6,179 bases of DNA from Mucilaginibacter sp. (GCA_014376655.1 JACMRC010000140.1:1-6179); one strand, 5' to 3'; counted from the stretch's first letter, positions 1-5,667 are shown. Translations and numbers: made by a program. Notes: generated by a model not told the origin, from the letters alone.

Positions 1-269
1 AAATAGATCAGCTTAAAAATGAGCTAAAGCTTAAAGCGCTGTTAGCTGCAAGGAGCAAAGCAGGGTATTTGCTACAAGGGTTGGGCGAAAACCTGGGCCA
101 TGTGCTTAATATTACCGAAAGTGATAACAGCAATTACCCGCAACCAAGGCAGGTAATGTTTAAAAGTATGGCAGCAAACGATGTTAGGGGTGTACCTGCC
201 GAATCAGACATCGACATAAAAAAAATAAAATTAAGCTTCCAAATAAACGCTGTGTTTGAAATAAAATAA
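1..269 (+). CDS. SIMPL (DUF541) domain protein, C-terminal fragment
   Basis: This is the last 88 codons of a gene whose start lies left of the window; the open frame enters at base 3 and ends at the TAA at 267-269. Visible features are a helical stretch rich in Lys, Leu and Ala (KALLAARSKAGYLLQGLGENLG), then a VLNITES strand, a proline/glutamine loop and a final strand pair ending in IKKIKLSFQINAVFEIK. This order of a KA..L...LG..LG.VL.I.E helix followed by a closing beta strand ending in FEI is the C-terminal half of SIMPL/DUF541 domains. Such proteins are usually exported to the periplasm or outer envelope in Gram-negative bacteria, and their biochemical role is poorly defined. The signal peptide and N-terminal half cannot be seen. 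The ATG at 69 is internal, because the family match continues upstream of it. The gene converges on the lipoprotein gene at 323-703. Confidence 0.72.
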   Translation, partial: IDQLKNELKLKALLAARSKAGYLLQGLGENLGHVLNITESDNSNYPQPRQVMFKSMAANDVRGVPAESDIDIKKIKLSFQINAVFEIK

Positions 270-291
270 CACGGCATAAATTTAGAAAGCT

Positions 292-324
292 AAAGCGCTG
301 CGGTAAATAAGCCGTAGCGCTTTT
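292..324 (+). terminator. Rho-independent terminator of the SIMPL gene, shared by converging genes
   Basis: A 12-pair stem (aaagcgctgcgg at 292-303 with ccgtagcgcttt at 312-323, one G-T wobble) closes an 8-base loop and is followed on + by ttttattt. The right arm runs into the TAA of the minus-strand lipoprotein gene (323-325). On the minus strand the stem is followed only by a weak T-rich run, so it is best as a + terminator and only plausible as a bidirectional one. Confidence 0.8.
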
Positions 325-703
325 ATTTAGGTACGGTATAAGTAAATGTAAAGCTGTTATGGTTTGAATCATTAGCAGGTACAACGGGGCCTAATGCAGT
401 GCCAACATATGTTAGGCTGGTTGTAAACGTAGCCGACGGGGTTGATATAGCCTTTACAGTAACGACATTACCCGGCTTAGGTACAAAAGTGTAATCTATA
501 CTTGTTACGTCATAATCATCTTTGGTAACAAAATCGTTGGTAGCAGGATCTGTCTCTGTTATATAATAATCAAATTTCTGGGCGCTGCTTATTTTTACAA
601 CAAATTCCTTTTTTGCGGGTGCTGTATCGGTAATTGTGCCATCATTTTTTTTGCATCCACAAAAGCAAACTAATACTAACAAAGACAGGTAGATGTTTTT
701 CAT
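323..703 (-). CDS. Small putative lipoprotein of unknown function
   Basis: The 126-residue protein begins with a short type II signal peptide: Lys2, a hydrophobic stretch at about residues 4-16, and a lipobox-like F14-C15-G16-C17, with Cys17 as the likely lipidated residue. C17 is followed by KKND, so charged residues sit just after the anchor. The box is non-classical (Cys at -2) but acceptable for Bacteroidetes. The mature part is rich in Thr, Val, Phe and Tyr with alternating hydrophobic residues, suggesting a small beta-sandwich exposed in the periplasm or on the surface. I recognise no family. The start is the only Met before the signal sequence; no Shine-Dalgarno sequence precedes it. 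It lies 42 bases downstream of the thioesterase stop on the same strand with no visible promoter between, so co-transcription is likely. The stop codon overlaps the hairpin at 292-324. Confidence 0.72.
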   Translation of the reverse strand: MKNIYLSLLVLVCFCGCKKNDGTITDTAPAKKEFVVKISSAQKFDYYITETDPATNDFVTKDDYDVTSIDYTFVPKPGNVVTVKAISTPSATFTTSLTYVGTALGPVVPANDSNHNSFTFTYTVPK

Positions 704-745
704 TATAAAAGGGTTTATTTTTTAAGGTAATAACGCTAAGTTAAG

Positions 746-1192
746 TTAATTGGTATTTAAAATCAATCTTGGTTCATCATAAGCTATCATTTGCTCACGC
801 TCTGCCATTGGTATTTGTACTGATTTATTGGCCTTGTAATCATAACAAATACAAACTGTTTTACCGGTGGTGCAAATCTCTTCGCCGGCAGCGGTTATTC
901 TAACCAAAACGTGCATAACATCAAAGCTGCTGTTGCCAATACGTACCACACGTACATAACAGGCTATCTGGTCATGTAATGTAATCGGCTTTAAATAGTT
1001 TACTTCAGACCGGCCTACAATAACACCATTCTCGCTAAAATTCCAGTTAATGGCTTCTTTCCAATAGTTAAAACGGGCAATTTCAAAATAGGTTAAGTAT
1101 ATGGCATTGTTAACATGCCCCACCGCGTCTATATCAGAAAAACGGATAGGTATCGCCGTCTTAAACTTGTAATCTGCTAGTTTTTCAGTCAT
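746..1192 (-). CDS. Acyl-CoA thioesterase, 4HBT hotdog-fold family
   Basis: The 148-residue protein is a single hotdog domain of the 4-hydroxybenzoyl-CoA thioesterase/YbgC/FadM type, near the usual family length. The signature is R17-F-S-D20-I-D22-A-V-G25-H26-V-N-N29, followed by Y32 and the helix YFEIARFNYW (35-44). D22 aligns with the catalytic aspartate of Pseudomonas 4-HBT (Asp17), and the G-H-V-N-N turn starts the long central helix. The rest (EVNYLKPITLHDQ, YVRVVRIGNSSFDV, GKTVCICYD) fits the antiparallel sheet. Such enzymes hydrolyse acyl-CoA thioesters in the cytoplasm and usually form dimers or tetramers; the substrate cannot be read from the sequence. The ATG at 1190-1192 gives a normal N-terminus, with no Shine-Dalgarno sequence. 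The gene is divergent from hsp20 and followed by the lipoprotein gene. I see no convincing TAnnTTTG promoter for it. Confidence 0.88.
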   Translation of the reverse strand: MTEKLADYKFKTAIPIRFSDIDAVGHVNNAIYLTYFEIARFNYWKEAINWNFSENGVIVGRSEVNYLKPITLHDQIACYVRVVRIGNSSFDVMHVLVRITAAGEEICTTGKTVCICYDYKANKSVQIPMAEREQMIAYDEPRLILNTN

Positions 1193-1314
1193 TAAGTGTC
1201 AATATGTCTGTTAATAATTGATTAAAGCGACAAATAGTCATTAAATACTACTCAAAAAGCCATTGGTATAGCTATTGATTAAGTGAATACGAAGTTAAAC
1301 AAAAGAAAAAACTT

Positions 1315-1320
1315 AGGAGG
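1315..1320 (+). promoter_or_regulatory. Perfect Shine-Dalgarno sequence of hsp20
   Basis: AGGAGG lies 8 bases before the ATG at 1329, an ideal position. None of the other starts in this window (lipoprotein, thioesterase, yajQ, ppk1, ppx, ubiX) has a comparable purine run, which matches the known low use of Shine-Dalgarno pairing in Bacteroidetes and makes this site stand out. Confidence 0.85.
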
Positions 1321-1328
1321 ATATAAAA

Positions 1329-1766
1329 ATGACTTTAGTAAAATTTAACAGGGATCAAAAAAATAACATAGTAAATCCATTTTTTAACGACGTGTATTCA
1401 ATATTGAATGATTCGTTTTTAAATGAAAAATTAGCAACCCGTACACCTGCGGTAAACATAGCTGAAAACGACAACCAGTTTGAGGTTGAATTGGCAGTAC
1501 CGGGTTTAAGCAAAGAGGATATAAAAATAAGTTTAGACAAAAATGTATTAAGCGTTTCTGCTGATAAGAAAACTGAAACTACGGACGAAACAAAAAAATA
1601 TACCAAACGCGAATACAGTTTTAACGCATTTTCAAGATCATTTACTTTACCTGAAAGCGCAGATCAATCAAAAATAGAAGCTGATTATACGGCCGGGATT
1701 TTGAAATTGACTATCGCTAAAAAAGAAGAAGCTAAATTTCAATCAAGAAAAATAGCTGTAAAATAA
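1329..1766 (+). CDS. Small heat shock protein, Hsp20/alpha-crystallin family
   Basis: The 145-residue ATP-independent holdase should bind unfolding cytoplasmic proteins and form large oligomers. The short N-terminal arm (1-37, with FF at 18-19) precedes an alpha-crystallin domain at about 38-135. Its marks are ELAVPGLSKEDIKI (54-67, the family V-P-G-x-x-K-E-D-I element), R94-EYSFNAFSRSFTLPE (the R-x-(Y/F)-S-F...F-R-x-F-x-L-P element) and A118-x-x-x-x-G123-I-L (the A-x-x-x-x-G-I/V-L element). The C-terminus has the I142-A-V144 form of the I-x-I/V anchoring motif that plugs into neighbouring subunits. Length is typical. The start is fixed by the AGGAGG at 1315-1320. It is divergent from the thioesterase gene and convergent with yajQ, so it is probably monocistronic and ends at the 1895-1924 terminator. 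No TTTG-type -7 element lies on + in the upstream spacer, so an alternative sigma factor or other control is possible. Confidence 0.93.
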   Translation: MTLVKFNRDQKNNIVNPFFNDVYSILNDSFLNEKLATRTPAVNIAENDNQFEVELAVPGLSKEDIKISLDKNVLSVSADKKTETTDETKKYTKREYSFNAFSRSFTLPESADQSKIEADYTAGILKLTIAKKEEAKFQSRKIAVK

Positions 1767-1769
1767 TAT

Positions 1770-1880
1770 TATCGGCAAACCCGAAAGACCGGAAGTGTGA
1801 ATGATTAGTGCGAAAGTCCGGCTTTTGGATGCCGATATTGCGGGGAACCGTAAAGATAACTTTCATAAGTTAAGTTGGTT
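1770..1880 (+). other. Foldable region in the 3' UTR of hsp20, possible structured RNA
   Basis: Immediately after the hsp20 stop, an 8-pair stem can form between tatcggca (1770-1777) and tgccgata (1830-1837). Inside it, ccgga (1789-1793) pairs with tccgg (1817-1821), extended past one mismatch by aaag (1784-1787) with tttt (1823-1826, one G-T wobble). The inner segment also holds a direct repeat, cgaaagaccgg (1782-1792) and cgaaagtccgg (1811-1821), differing at one base. A second small hairpin pairs aactt (1858-1862) with aagtt (1867-1871), possibly stacked on aacc/ggtt (1846-1849 with 1877-1880). The strong terminator follows at 1895. I recognise no known RNA family. It could be a 3' UTR-derived small RNA, an mRNA-stabilising tail, or chance folding. 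Confidence 0.4.
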
Positions 1881-1894
1881 TTAGTTTGAGAGAA

Positions 1895-1924
1895 GGCCGC
1901 CCCTTAAAAGGCGGTCTTTTTTTT
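1895..1924 (+). terminator. Strong rho-independent terminator of hsp20
   Basis: A 7-pair GC-rich stem (ggccgcc at 1895-1901 with ggcggtc at 1910-1916, one G-T wobble) encloses an 8-base loop and is followed by eight T (1917-1924). On the minus strand the stem is followed by ttctctc only, so it may weakly stop yajQ transcripts too. Confidence 0.9.
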
Positions 1925-1926
1925 CG

Positions 1927-1951
1927 GATGTCCAATTCGAAATTGAACATC
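1927..1951 (-). repeat. Inverted repeat downstream of yajQ
   Basis: gatgtccaatt (1927-1937) and aattgaacatc (1941-1951) form an 11-position inverted repeat around a 3-base centre with one mismatch. In minus-strand RNA the mismatch becomes a U-G wobble, so all 11 positions pair; in plus-strand RNA it is a C-A mismatch. The hairpin would sit 9 bases after the yajQ stop. It is followed on the minus strand by A-rich rather than T-rich sequence, so it is not a classical intrinsic terminator; it may protect the 3' end of the mRNA. Confidence 0.5.
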
Positions 1952-1960
1952 AGGAATCAG

Positions 1961-2452
1961 TTAATCCCTCATGTTAATGTACTGTAAGGGCTGGTCAAAA
2001 TCCTCTTTACGGCAAAGGGCAATAACAGCTTGCAGGTCATCTATCTTTTTGGCTTGTACCCGCACCTGGTCGTCCATGATGCTGGCTTGTACCTTTAGGC
2101 CGCTATCTTTAATTTTCTTAACGATCTTCTTAGCAGCATCCTGATCAAGGCCTTGTTTGATCTTGATCTCTTTACGGATCATGTTGCCTGACGCTGCTAT
2201 CTCCTTACCAAAGTCCATTGCCTTAGGGTCAAGCCCCTGTTTAACCATACGGCTGATTATAGCGTCCTGTATAGCTTTAACGCGCATATCATTCTCGGTA
2301 ACTATGGTTACTACGTTGGTTTTCTTTTCGAGTTCTATGGTGCTTTTAGAATCGTTAAAATCATAACGGTTCAAAATTTCTTTCTTAGCGATGTTGATAA
2401 CGTTGTCCAGTGTCTGGCCGTCAATCTTACTTACAATATCAAAAGTTGGCAT
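1961..2452 (-). CDS. yajQ: YajQ family nucleotide-binding protein (DUF520)
   Basis: The 163-residue protein matches YajQ over its full and usual length. It opens with MPTFDIVSKIDGQTLDNVINIAKKE (family M-P-S-F-D-I-V-S) and has RYDFNDSKSTIEL near residues 29-41. A middle GKEIAASGNMIRKEIKIKQG precedes the conserved C-terminus DDQVRVQAKKIDDLQAVIALCR, with PLQYINMRD at the very end. The family folds as two RRM-like halves with a ferredoxin-like topology. Members bind nucleotides; some, in Xanthomonas and Pseudomonas, bind cyclic di-GMP and act through a transcription factor. Whether this one binds c-di-GMP cannot be told from sequence. The ATG at 2450-2452 gives the exact family N-terminus. No Shine-Dalgarno sequence is present; the promoter at 2476-2508 would give a leader of only about 15-20 bases. 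The gene is monocistronic by context, divergent from ppk1. Confidence 0.95.
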   Translation of the reverse strand: MPTFDIVSKIDGQTLDNVINIAKKEILNRYDFNDSKSTIELEKKTNVVTIVTENDMRVKAIQDAIISRMVKQGLDPKAMDFGKEIAASGNMIRKEIKIKQGLDQDAAKKIVKKIKDSGLKVQASIMDDQVRVQAKKIDDLQAVIALCRKEDFDQPLQYINMRD

Positions 2453-2475
2453 GGTAAAGTGTTTATTATGTAATG

Positions 2476-2508
2476 CAAAATTAGTATTTATACAATCATA
2501 AAATCAAA
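2476..2508 (-). promoter_or_regulatory. Bacteroidetes-type promoter of yajQ
   Basis: Read on the minus strand, TAATTTTG (2483-2476) matches the -7 consensus TAnnTTTG perfectly, and TTTG (2508-2505) provides the -33 element. The gap between TTG and TAATTTTG is 21 bases, within the range known for Bacteroidetes primary-sigma promoters. Transcription would start near 2468-2472, about 15-20 bases before the yajQ ATG. Confidence 0.7.
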
Positions 2509-2534
2509 TAGTTAATTTTAATGTTAAAACAGGC

Positions 2535-2558
2535 AGATTAGTAATCTCTTAATATTAA
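2535..2558. promoter_or_regulatory. Adjacent palindromes upstream of ppk1, possible operator
   Basis: AGATTA-G-TAATCT (2535-2547) is a perfect 13-base inverted repeat, followed one base later by the perfect palindrome TTAATATTAA (2549-2558). Both lie in the yajQ-ppk1 divergent spacer, 56-79 bases before the ppk1 ATG. Their position suits a regulator site, but the spacer is very AT-rich and such palindromes arise easily by chance. They do not resemble a Pho box. Confidence 0.25.
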
Positions 2559-2613
2559 CTTAACAAATAAATAAGCAAATTTGCATACGGGGCTGCAAAG
2601 CACTAAACTTTAT

Positions 2614-4662
2614 ATGGATATTAAACGAATACCTTTAATTAACAGGGAAATAAGCTGGCTGTATTTTAATGAGCGCGTTTTGCAGGAAGCTGCGGATGCT
2701 ACAGTACCCTTAATTGAACGGATAAGGTTTTTAGCCATATTTTCATCAAACCTTGATGAATTTTACAGGGTAAGGGTAGCTACCCTAAGCCGACTTGCCA
2801 ACCTGAACGAAAAAGCAAAAGAGATATTAGGCTACAACCCCAAAAAGGTATTAAACCAAATAAAGAACATAGTAGTTAAGCAAGAGCGCAAGTTTAACGA
2901 CCTGTACGAGAATATTATAGTTAAACAGCTTGCCGAAGAAAAGATCTTCCTGCTTAACGACAAGCAATTAAATGTGGCCCGCGGTACGTTTGTTAAAACG
3001 CACTTCCGCGAGAAGCTGTTGGCTACGTTGGTGCCTATAATGTTGGATAACACCACGGTATTGCCCGAACTGCGCGACCGTTCCATTTACTTCTTTGTAA
3101 AGCTTACTAAAGAAAAAAAGAAGACCTACGCACTGATTGAGATCCCCGATAATCTTTCAAGGTTCATCGTACTGCCCGAGACTAATAACCTAAAGTTTAT
3201 TATTCTGTTGGATGATATCATAAGGTATAGTTTAGAAGATATCTTCTTCATTTTCGATCATGATAACATTGAGGCTTACTCCATCCAGCTTACCCGCGAT
3301 GCAGAGCTTGATCTGGATAAAGAAGTAAGCGAGAAGTTCATCGACTCTCTTTCAAAGAGCTTGCAGAAGCGTAAGAAGGGCAAACCAATGCGCTTACTTT
3401 ATGATTCGGAAATGCCACATGATATGTTAAAGTACCTGGTAACCAAAATGAACCTTCATGGCGAAAGCCTCATCCCTGGTAACCGCTACCATAACTTTAA
3501 AAACTTTATATCGTTCCCCAATGTGGGTACGGCCGAGCTGGAATACCCAAGATACCCCGCATTGCCTGTTGAGGGCCTGTCATTCGACAAAAGTTTGATG
3601 GCGATGATTGCCAAACAGGACTACCTGATAAATACGCCATATCAAACATACGACTACGTTATTCACTTTTTAAGAGAGGCGGCTATTGATCCGAAGGTAA
3701 AAGAGATCAGCATAGCAGTATATCGTTTGGCAGAGAACTCGCGCATTATGCACGCGTTGGTAAACGCTGCCAAGAACGGTAAAAAGGTAAACTGCCTGGT
3801 TGAGCTGCGTGCCCGGTTTGACGAGCAAAATAACATAACCTGGAGCCGCCGTTTAGAAGAAGAGGGTGTAAATGTAATATATGGTATTGATGGCTACAAG
3901 GTGCATTCTAAAATATGCCTGGTAAGGCGTATCGAGAAAGAGAAGGATGCTTATTATGCCTGCCTGTCAACCGGTAATTATAACGAGAAGACGGCGCGTA
4001 TGTACGCCGATCACACATTGTTAACCGCCAACAAAAAAATTACCGGCGACCTGGTTAGCGTGTTCAAGGCCATTAACAAAGGCATATTACCAAAAGGTTT
4101 AAAGCATTTAATTGTATCGCCAATTGATTCACGCCCTTCCATCACCAGGTTGATAGATAACGAAATAAAGAATGCCAAAGCCAAAAAACCGGCTTATATG
4201 ATTCTGAAAATGAATAGCCTGGCCGACGAGCAATTGATTACCAAGCTATACCAGGCAAGTAGCGCAGGGGTTAAAATACAATTGATTGTTAGGGGTATGT
4301 GCTGCCTTGTACCGGGTATGAAGGGCTTTAGCGAGAATATTGAGGTTATAAGTATTGTAGATAAATACCTTGAACACGCACGTGTACATATTTACTGCAA
4401 CGGGGGCGATGAGTTATTTTACTTAACATCGGCCGATTTTATGACCCGTAATATTGATACCCGTGTTGAGGTTGGTTTCCCGATATATGATAAGAACATC
4501 AAAAAAGAGATTCGCGACATTATTGATATCCAACTGAATGACAACACCAAATCGCGCGAGATAAACATTCAAAACAATAATAAATACCATAAAACAAAAT
4601 CGGCCTTACCGGTAAGGTCGCAGATAGATATTTACAACTACTTAAAGAATAAAACAAATTGA
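2614..4662 (+). CDS. ppk1: Polyphosphate kinase 1
   Basis: The 682-residue enzyme transfers the terminal phosphate of ATP to a growing inorganic polyphosphate chain, reversibly. N-terminal domain (about 1-105) carries PLINREISWLYFNERVLQEA (7-26) and SSNLDEFYRVRV (44-55). The middle domain spans about 110-310 and includes GKPMRLLYD (256-264). Two phospholipase-D-like catalytic domains follow. The first has AVYRLAENS with R371, ELRARFDEQNNI with R401, the HxK motif H431-S-K433 and STGNYNEKTARMYADHTLLTA (452-472). The second has LEHARVHIY with H588. R371, R401, H431 and H588 align with E. coli R375, R405, H435 (the phosphohistidine) and H592. Length is normal and no catalytic residue is missing. 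I start at the ATG at 2614 because it gives the family N-terminus M-D-I-K-x-x-P-L-I-N; an in-frame TTG at 2581 would add 11 unconserved residues. CAAATTTG (2576-2583) resembles a -7 element, without a clear -33. Stop overlaps the ppx start. Confidence 0.96.
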   Translation: MDIKRIPLINREISWLYFNERVLQEAADATVPLIERIRFLAIFSSNLDEFYRVRVATLSRLANLNEKAKEILGYNPKKVLNQIKNIVVKQERKFNDLYENIIVKQLAEEKIFLLNDKQLNVARGTFVKTHFREKLLATLVPIMLDNTTVLPELRDRSIYFFVKLTKEKKKTYALIEIPDNLSRFIVLPETNNLKFIILLDDIIRYSLEDIFFIFDHDNIEAYSIQLTRDAELDLDKEVSEKFIDSLSKSLQKRKKGKPMRLLYDSEMPHDMLKYLVTKMNLHGESLIPGNRYHNFKNFISFPNVGTAELEYPRYPALPVEGLSFDKSLMAMIAKQDYLINTPYQTYDYVIHFLREAAIDPKVKEISIAVYRLAENSRIMHALVNAAKNGKKVNCLVELRARFDEQNNITWSRRLEEEGVNVIYGIDGYKVHSKICLVRRIEKEKDAYYACLSTGNYNEKTARMYADHTLLTANKKITGDLVSVFKAINKGILPKGLKHLIVSPIDSRPSITRLIDNEIKNAKAKKPAYMILKMNSLADEQLITKLYQASSAGVKIQLIVRGMCCLVPGMKGFSENIEVISIVDKYLEHARVHIYCNGGDELFYLTSADFMTRNIDTRVEVGFPIYDKNIKKEIRDIIDIQLNDNTKSREINIQNNNKYHKTKSALPVRSQIDIYNYLKNKTN

Positions 4663-5552
4663 GATACGGGGCAATAGATATAGGATCGAACGCGGTAAGG
4701 TTGCTTATTGCTGATATAAAAGAAAATGATGGGACGGTGTCTTTTAAAAAAAATACACTTATCCGTGTCCCTGTTAGGTTGGGCGATGACGCGTTTTTAA
4801 ATCACTATATTTCTGATAAAAAAGCTAACGATCTGGTAAAGACCATGCAGGCTTTTCGTAACCTGATGGACGTTTATAAAGTTGGCGAATATATGGCCTG
4901 TGCCACATCAGCCATGCGCGAAGCTAAAAACGGTGCCGACGTTGTTAAACAAATTAAAGAGCAAGCCGACATTAATATAGATATAGTACACGGCCAGGTT
5001 GAAGCCAAAATTATCTACGCCAGCCACGCCGAGCAAAATATAGACAAAAGCAAAAACTATCTTTACATTGATGTAGGCGGTGGTAGTACCGAACTTTCGT
5101 TGTTCTCGGTTGGCGAATTGGTTGCCTCTAAATCATTCAACATTGGTACTATCCGGATCCTGGACAACCAGGATACCGAAGAGTCGTGGAGTAACATGCG
5201 CGAGTTTATCCGCGAACATACCCGCCACTTTAAAGGCCTGCTTGGAATAGGCACCGGTGGTAATATCAACAAACTTTACAGGCTATCCGAAGAAAAGAAT
5301 AATTCGCCAATGCCCTTTAGTAAGCTTAAATCGCTTTATGATTACCTTGATTCTTTCTCGTTAAAGGATAGAATTAATGTGTTAGGATTGAACCAGGATA
5401 GGGCAGACGTTATCATCCCGGCTTGCGAAATTTACCTGTCGGTAATGAAGTGGGCAGGCATAAAAAACATCTATGTACCCACAGTTGGTATGGTTGATGG
5501 TATCATCCAAACCCTGATAGATGAAAATTATGTGAAAACTGCGTTAAAATAA
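4659..5552 (+). CDS. ppx: Exopolyphosphatase / pppGpp phosphatase family protein (PPX/GppA)
   Basis: The 297-residue protein has the ASKHA fold of PPX/GppA, in the short single-unit form (about 300 residues) without the C-terminal HD-like domains of E. coli PPX. Visible motifs are the phosphate-1 loop I6-D-I-G-S-N11 with R14, CATSAMREAKN (81-91), G112-x-V-E115-A, where E115 aligns with the catalytic glutamate, and the phosphate-2 loop D138-VGGGSTE145. Further on are GIGTGGN (196-202), RADVIIPACEIY (248-259) and GMVDGII (277-283). It should hydrolyse terminal phosphate from polyphosphate and/or the 5' phosphate of pppGpp; the two activities cannot be separated by sequence. The start is TTG at 4659: an in-frame TAA at 4650 leaves no upstream ATG, and the IDIGSN motif begins at residue 6. 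TTGA (4659-4662) overlaps the ppk1 stop, so translation is probably coupled. No Shine-Dalgarno sequence is visible. Confidence 0.94.
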   Translation: MRYGAIDIGSNAVRLLIADIKENDGTVSFKKNTLIRVPVRLGDDAFLNHYISDKKANDLVKTMQAFRNLMDVYKVGEYMACATSAMREAKNGADVVKQIKEQADINIDIVHGQVEAKIIYASHAEQNIDKSKNYLYIDVGGGSTELSLFSVGELVASKSFNIGTIRILDNQDTEESWSNMREFIREHTRHFKGLLGIGTGGNINKLYRLSEEKNNSPMPFSKLKSLYDYLDSFSLKDRINVLGLNQDRADVIIPACEIYLSVMKWAGIKNIYVPTVGMVDGIIQTLIDENYVKTALK

Positions 5553-5562
5553 TTTCAATTAA

Positions 5563-5596
5563 TTGTTTAATTATTAAAAAAGTGTTATTACATTTG
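5563..5596 (+). promoter_or_regulatory. Promoter-like element after ppx
   Basis: TACATTTG (5589-5596) is a perfect TAnnTTTG -7 match, and TTG (5563-5565) lies 23 bases upstream, the long end of the known spacing range. A start would fall near 5601-5605, inside the first terminator hairpin. It could be chance in AT-rich DNA or drive a very short RNA ending at 5637-5667. Confidence 0.35.
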
Positions 5597-5598
5597 TG

Positions 5599-5623
5599 AT
5601 GCCCTCTCAAAGGGCATGTTTTT
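5599..5623 (+). terminator. Rho-independent terminator of the ppk1-ppx operon
   Basis: A perfect 7-pair stem, atgccct (5599-5605) with agggcat (5611-5617), closes a 5-base loop and is followed by g and five T (5619-5623). It lies 46 bases after the ppx stop. Confidence 0.85.
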
Positions 5624-5636
5624 CATAGGTAGATGT

Positions 5637-5667
5637 AGGGTCGGGTACTTGTATTCGACCCTTTTTT
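5637..5667 (+). terminator. Second tandem rho-independent terminator before ubiX
   Basis: A perfect 7-pair stem, agggtcg (5637-5643) with cgaccct (5656-5662), closes a 12-base loop and is followed by five T (5663-5667). It sits 13 bases after the first terminator's T-run and 41 bases before the ubiX start, insulating ubiX from the ppk1-ppx operon. Its T-run also supplies the TTG that might serve as the -33 element for ubiX. Confidence 0.82.

Noticed and set aside
69..269. A separate 66-residue gene starting at the ATG at 69
   Set aside because: The frame is open to the window edge and the residues before 69 continue the SIMPL-type helix, so it is the tail of a longer gene.
1233..1240. Minus-strand ACTATTTG as a -7 element for the thioesterase gene
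   Set aside because: The TA dinucleotide is not at the right distance from TTTG and the upstream TTG is spaced only about 14-16 bases away.
1217..1282. Repeat attgattaa at 1217-1225 and 1274-1282 in the hsp20 upstream spacer
   Set aside because: Nine AT-rich bases repeated 57 bases apart are easily expected by chance.
1355..1606. Minus-strand open frame inside hsp20
   Set aside because: It lies fully opposite the well-conserved Hsp20 coding sequence and has no family features or promoter.
1808..1824. Resemblance of gcgaaagtccgg to the conserved GGAAAGTCCGG segment of RNase P RNA
   Set aside because: No other RNase P RNA elements are present and the segment is too short; the match is limited to a few bases.
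2581..2613. Upstream in-frame TTG start for ppk1, adding 11 residues
   Set aside because: The added residues (HTGLQSTKLY) do not resemble the PPK1 N-terminus, and the ATG at 2614 begins the conserved segment directly; the TTG also overlaps the candidate -7 element.
2832..3086. Minus-strand open frame inside ppk1
   Set aside because: It is opposite conserved PPK1 sequence; its composition is explained by the complementary strand.
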